Source of the DNA: an uncultured Dechloromonas sp.
Lineage (GTDB): Bacteria > Pseudomonadota > Gammaproteobacteria > Burkholderiales > Rhodocyclaceae
NCBI GenBank assembly: GCA_946477505.1
Contig: CAMKYP010000214.1
Coordinates: 1-6,740, forward strand
Direction: 5' to 3'
DNA: 6,740 nt
The notes below the pieces were generated by a model that saw only the letters and a list, made by a program, of their open reading frames with translations, was not told the origin of the DNA and did not search any database. A program made the translations under genes and the position numbers. Below are positions 4,914 through 6,740 of the stretch, one piece after another. The first letter of the stretch is position 1. Each line of letters starts with the position of its first letter.

Positions 4914-5572
4914 TGTGCTTTGTTGAGCCGGTAGCCCAATCCGCGCACGGTTTCGATCAGGCCCGGCGGTAATTTCTTGCGCAAGCGCGCGATGAATACC
5001 TCGACCGTATTCGAATCACGATCGAAATCCTGCGCGTAAATATGTTCGGTCAGTTCCGCACGGGAGACGATTTCACCCGGATGGTGCATCAGGTAAGCGA
5101 GAACCCGGTATTCATGGCTCGTCAGCGTCAGGGCAGTTCCATCCACGCTGGCACGGCTGCTGCGGGTATCCAGGGTCAGCGGACCGCAAACCAACTCGGT
5201 ACTAGCATGTCCGCCGGCACGGCGAATCAGGGCGCGAAGCCTGGCCAGCAGTTCTTCCATGTGAAAGGGCTTGGTTAGATAGTCATCCGCACCGGCATCG
5301 ATGCCGGCCACTTTTTCCCGCCAGGTGTCTCGTGCCGTCAGGATCAGGACCGGCAAGGTACGCCCTGCCGCACGCCATTTCTTCAGAACCGTGATGCCAT
5401 CCATCTGCGGCAGGCCAATGTCGAGCACGATGGCGTCGTAAGGTTCGGTCTCCCCCATGAAGTGGCCATCGACCCCGTTATGCGCCACATCGACGACATA
5501 GCCGGCCGACTGAATGCCTTCAACAAGTTGTGTGGCCAGCGTTGGTTCGTCTTCGACAACCAGAATGCGCAT
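4910..5572 (-). CDS. OmpR/PhoP-family response regulator
   Basis: 220 residues, the usual length. The receiver domain (1-115) has the acidic pocket Glu7-Asp8, the phosphoacceptor Asp51 in VLDIGLPQMDG, Thr79 in LILTARD and Lys101 in LTKPF. The C-terminal winged-helix DNA-binding domain (about 125-217) shows LTLTSHEYRVLAYLMHHPG, VSRAELTEHIY, the recognition-helix region SNTVEVFIARLRKKL and the closing ETVRGLGYRL. The start overlaps the PepSY stop by one base (TGATG), and its own stop overlaps the kinase start. The probable targets are the TTCA-type direct repeats in the divergent intergenic region; this is an inference from location and half-site spacing. QseB/PmrA-type regulators are the closest general description; I do not assign a symbol. 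Confidence 0.94.
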   Translation of the reverse strand: MRILVVEDEPTLATQLVEGIQSAGYVVDVAHNGVDGHFMGETEPYDAIVLDIGLPQMDGITVLKKWRAAGRTLPVLILTARDTWREKVAGIDAGADDYLTKPFHMEELLARLRALIRRAGGHASTELVCGPLTLDTRSSRASVDGTALTLTSHEYRVLAYLMHHPGEIVSRAELTEHIYAQDFDRDSNTVEVFIARLRKKLPPGLIETVRGLGYRLNKAQ

Positions 5573-5949
5573 CAGCGGGGCTCTCCCCGGTCGTTTGGTT
5601 TATGCGGTTTGCCCGGCTTTTCCTTAGAGCCAAGGATGGTGCCGTCGCGAGCGAGAATCTTCAGCTTCATCAAGACACCTCCTTTGCGCAATAACTTGAC
5701 TTCATAAACCCACTCGCCCTTTTCGCGGTCAAGTTCAACCTCCATGACCTGGCCGGGATACTCGTGTTCGAGCCGATCAAGAATCGTCCGCAAAGGCAGA
5801 ACATCTCCAGCCTCAACGGCTTGACGGGCACGGTCATGGTCAGCGTGATCTGCTGCGTAACTGACTTCCGTGCCCAACATCGCCAGCATCATCAACATGA
5901 TGACGCTTGTCAGTGTAGGACGCCATTGGGTGGTGATTCTCGACGACAT
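5572..5949 (-). CDS. PepSY-domain periplasmic protein, first gene of the two-component operon
   Basis: 125 residues. A signal peptide spans about 1-32 (Arg-containing start, Met/Leu-rich core, VSYA cleavage site), giving a mature protein beginning ADHADHD. A single PepSY-like domain covers about 38-110: ARQAVEAGDVLPLRTILDR helix, then GQVMEVELDREKGEWVYEVKLL and the LKILARDGTILG strand-turn. The tail is Lys/Pro-rich (EKPGKPHKPNDRGEPR). PepSY domains are small periplasmic or membrane modules often found with peptidases or two-component systems; here it may tune the sensor kinase. Start: GGAG lies 6 nt before ATG 5949; a GTG four codons upstream (5961) is in frame but overlaps that ribosome site. 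The gene ends in TGATG with the regulator start. It is divergent from the SHP gene across 136 nt. Confidence 0.86.
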   Translation of the reverse strand: MSSRITTQWRPTLTSVIMLMMLAMLGTEVSYAADHADHDRARQAVEAGDVLPLRTILDRLEHEYPGQVMEVELDREKGEWVYEVKLLRKGGVLMKLKILARDGTILGSKEKPGKPHKPNDRGEPR

Positions 5950-5994
5950 ATTTAACTCCACAGTTTTCCAGGCTGATCTTTTAGCGCTTTGAAC

Positions 5995-6033
5995 ATGAAC
6001 GCAGGATGAACAAGCGATTCAGCATTCATTCAG
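5995..6033. promoter_or_regulatory. Divergent regulatory region with two direct-repeat pairs
   Basis: On the plus strand ATTCAG-N5-ATTCAG (6017-6022, 6028-6033) faces the SHP gene. On the minus strand GTTCAT-N5-GTTCAT (6011-6006, 6000-5995) faces the PepSY gene. Both pairs have an 11-bp period and share the core TTCA in the sense of their own gene, the layout of OmpR/PmrA-type binding boxes. Weak -10 candidates lie 11 nt beyond each pair: TAAAAG (5983-5978, minus) and CAAAGT (6045-6050, plus). Binding by the adjacent response regulator is inferred. Confidence 0.58.
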
Positions 6034-6085
6034 ACAGGGTGGCGCAAAGTGCGCTCCACAGTCCGATAACCGCCAGGAGAAACGC

Positions 6086-6487
6086 ATGAAGAACATGTTG
6101 GTCGTCACCTCAGGAATTGTTGCCATGATACTCAGCACCGCCACCATTGCCGGTCCTCGCGAAGACCTGCTGGCCCAGTATGCGGCAGCCGCCAAGGCAA
6201 GCGGTTTTTCGGCGGCACGCGGCCAGGCCTTGCATACGCAGAGCTTTTCCGGCGGAAAACCTGATACGCCGTCTTGTACCACCTGTCACGGCAAGGACAC
6301 CCGGGGTGCGGGTCGGGCGCTGACCGGCAAGACCATCGAACCGGTTGCTGTGTCGGTGGCGCCAACGCGTTATACCGATCCGGCCAAAGTTGAAAAATGG
6401 TTCAAGCGCAATTGCACCGAAGTATTAGGGCGCGAATGTACCCCGCAGGAAAAAGGTGACTGGCTCACCTTCGTGATCGGTCAGTAA
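6086..6487 (+). CDS. shp: Sphaeroides heme protein (SHP)-type cytochrome c, DUF1924 family
   Basis: 133 residues. A signal peptide spans 1-22, with the mature chain starting GPREDLL. A single heme site CTTCH (Cys64, Cys67, His68) lies within GGKPDTPSCTTCHGKD, matching the Rhodobacter sphaeroides SHP motif context closely. No Met ligand is present; instead the conserved KRNC segment supplies Asn109, equivalent to the distal Asn that makes SHP a high-spin, oxygen-binding class I cytochrome. Cys110 and Cys118 in NCTEVLGRECTP correspond to the SHP disulfide region. SHP is a periplasmic terminal partner of diheme cytochrome c, which is encoded next. AGGAG lies 7 nt before the ATG. Physiological substrate (oxygen, nitric oxide or other) is not settled by sequence. 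Confidence 0.92.
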   Translation: MKNMLVVTSGIVAMILSTATIAGPREDLLAQYAAAAKASGFSAARGQALHTQSFSGGKPDTPSCTTCHGKDTRGAGRALTGKTIEPVAVSVAPTRYTDPAKVEKWFKRNCTEVLGRECTPQEKGDWLTFVIGQ

Positions 6488-6508
6488 TCCCATTCAAAGG
6501 AGACTCCC

Positions 6509-6740
6509 GTGCGCATTCCCTACCGCCCGCTTGCCATTGGCCTCGTGACCTTGGCTTTTTCTGCCCTTGTATTAGCCCGTGCCCAGGCCGGTGACCGTCA
6601 TTTCTTCGCGCCTGTTACCGACCCGGTCGTCAAGGAGGAGTGCGGTAGTTGCCACCTGGCCTTTGCCCCATCGATGCTCCCGGCGCGATCCTGGCAACGC
6701 ATGATGGGCGAACTGGACAAGCATTTCGGCGACAACGCCA
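6509..6740 (+). CDS. dhc: Diheme cytochrome c (DHC), N-terminal part (3' truncated by window)
   Basis: The frame starts at GTG 6509, with AGGAG 6 nt upstream and 21 nt after the SHP stop, and is open to the window edge (77 complete codons). Residues 1-27 form a signal peptide ending in RAQA. The first heme site CGSCH (45-49) lies in KEECGSCHLAFAPSMLPARSW, followed by MMGELDKHFGDNA. The E-C-G-x-C-H..A..P..LPARSW..M...L..HFG pattern is characteristic of the DHC family, the periplasmic electron donor to SHP. The second heme site should lie beyond the window. A membrane cytochrome b often follows DHC in such operons; its presence here cannot be seen. Confidence 0.9.
   Translation, partial: MRIPYRPLAIGLVTLAFSALVLARAQAGDRHFFAPVTDPVVKEECGSCHLAFAPSMLPARSWQRMMGELDKHFGDNA

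Noticed and set aside
5034..5057. A third GGAAC with 16-nt spacing, minus strand, inside the response-regulator gene
   Set aside because: The -10 position reads CGCG rather than CGTT, the following bases differ from the other two, and it points into coding sequence with no gene start nearby.
1..6740. Insertion sequences, tRNA/rRNA genes, CRISPR arrays, prophage parts
   Set aside because: No transposase-like frame, no terminal repeats with target duplications, no cloverleaf-like sequence and no regularly spaced repeats were seen.

Overview
The window is about 6.7 kb of moderately GC-rich, tightly packed bacterial DNA. The gene families point to a betaproteobacterium, possibly Rhodocyclales- or Burkholderiales-like: CopK, a CzcE-type protein, a sphaeroides heme protein (SHP)/diheme cytochrome c (DHC) operon, and a PepSY-linked two-component system. 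The taxonomic placement is an inference from gene content, not a measurement.

Layout. (1) Positions 3-374, plus strand: the C-terminal end of an HD-GYP cyclic-di-GMP phosphodiesterase. It converges on the next gene, whose terminator lies inside the HD-GYP reading frame. (2) Positions 384-1880, minus strand: three small exported proteins that look like metal-resistance accessories. They are the Cu(I)-binding CopK, a CzcE-family periplasmic protein and an unnamed helical protein with a His-Asp-rich mature N-terminus. (3) Positions 1974-3455, minus strand: a compact, overlapping ECF sigma / zinc-finger anti-sigma / CnrX-like periplasmic metal-sensor operon. (4) Positions 3534-5949, minus strand: a PepSY protein, an OmpR-family response regulator and a sensor histidine kinase, joined by overlapping stop and start codons. 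(5) Positions 6086-6740, plus strand, divergent from (4): SHP, an oxygen-binding class I cytochrome c with an Asn distal ligand, followed by the N-terminal part of DHC.

Two regulatory circuits can be read from the DNA. In the first, two sequences with the same ECF-type architecture (GGAACATTT start, 16-nt spacer after GGAAC, CGTT) lie upstream of the sigma gene and upstream of the His-rich protein gene. The simplest reading is that the sigma factor controls itself and at least the His-rich gene, with the CnrX-like protein sensing metal in the periplasm and the anti-sigma holding the sigma at the membrane. In the second, the gap between the PepSY/two-component operon and the cytochrome operon carries two TTCA-type direct repeats with 11-bp period. 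Each reads in the direction of its own gene, as expected if the response regulator controls both operons.

The main interest is the junction of an envelope metal-stress module with a c-type cytochrome module, the ECF promoter pair, a copK upstream region that combines a hairpin with 22-bp-spaced repeats, and an unexplained nested inverted repeat upstream of the CzcE-like gene. No intergenic stretch exceeds 300 bases. I found no RNA genes, insertion sequences or CRISPR arrays.
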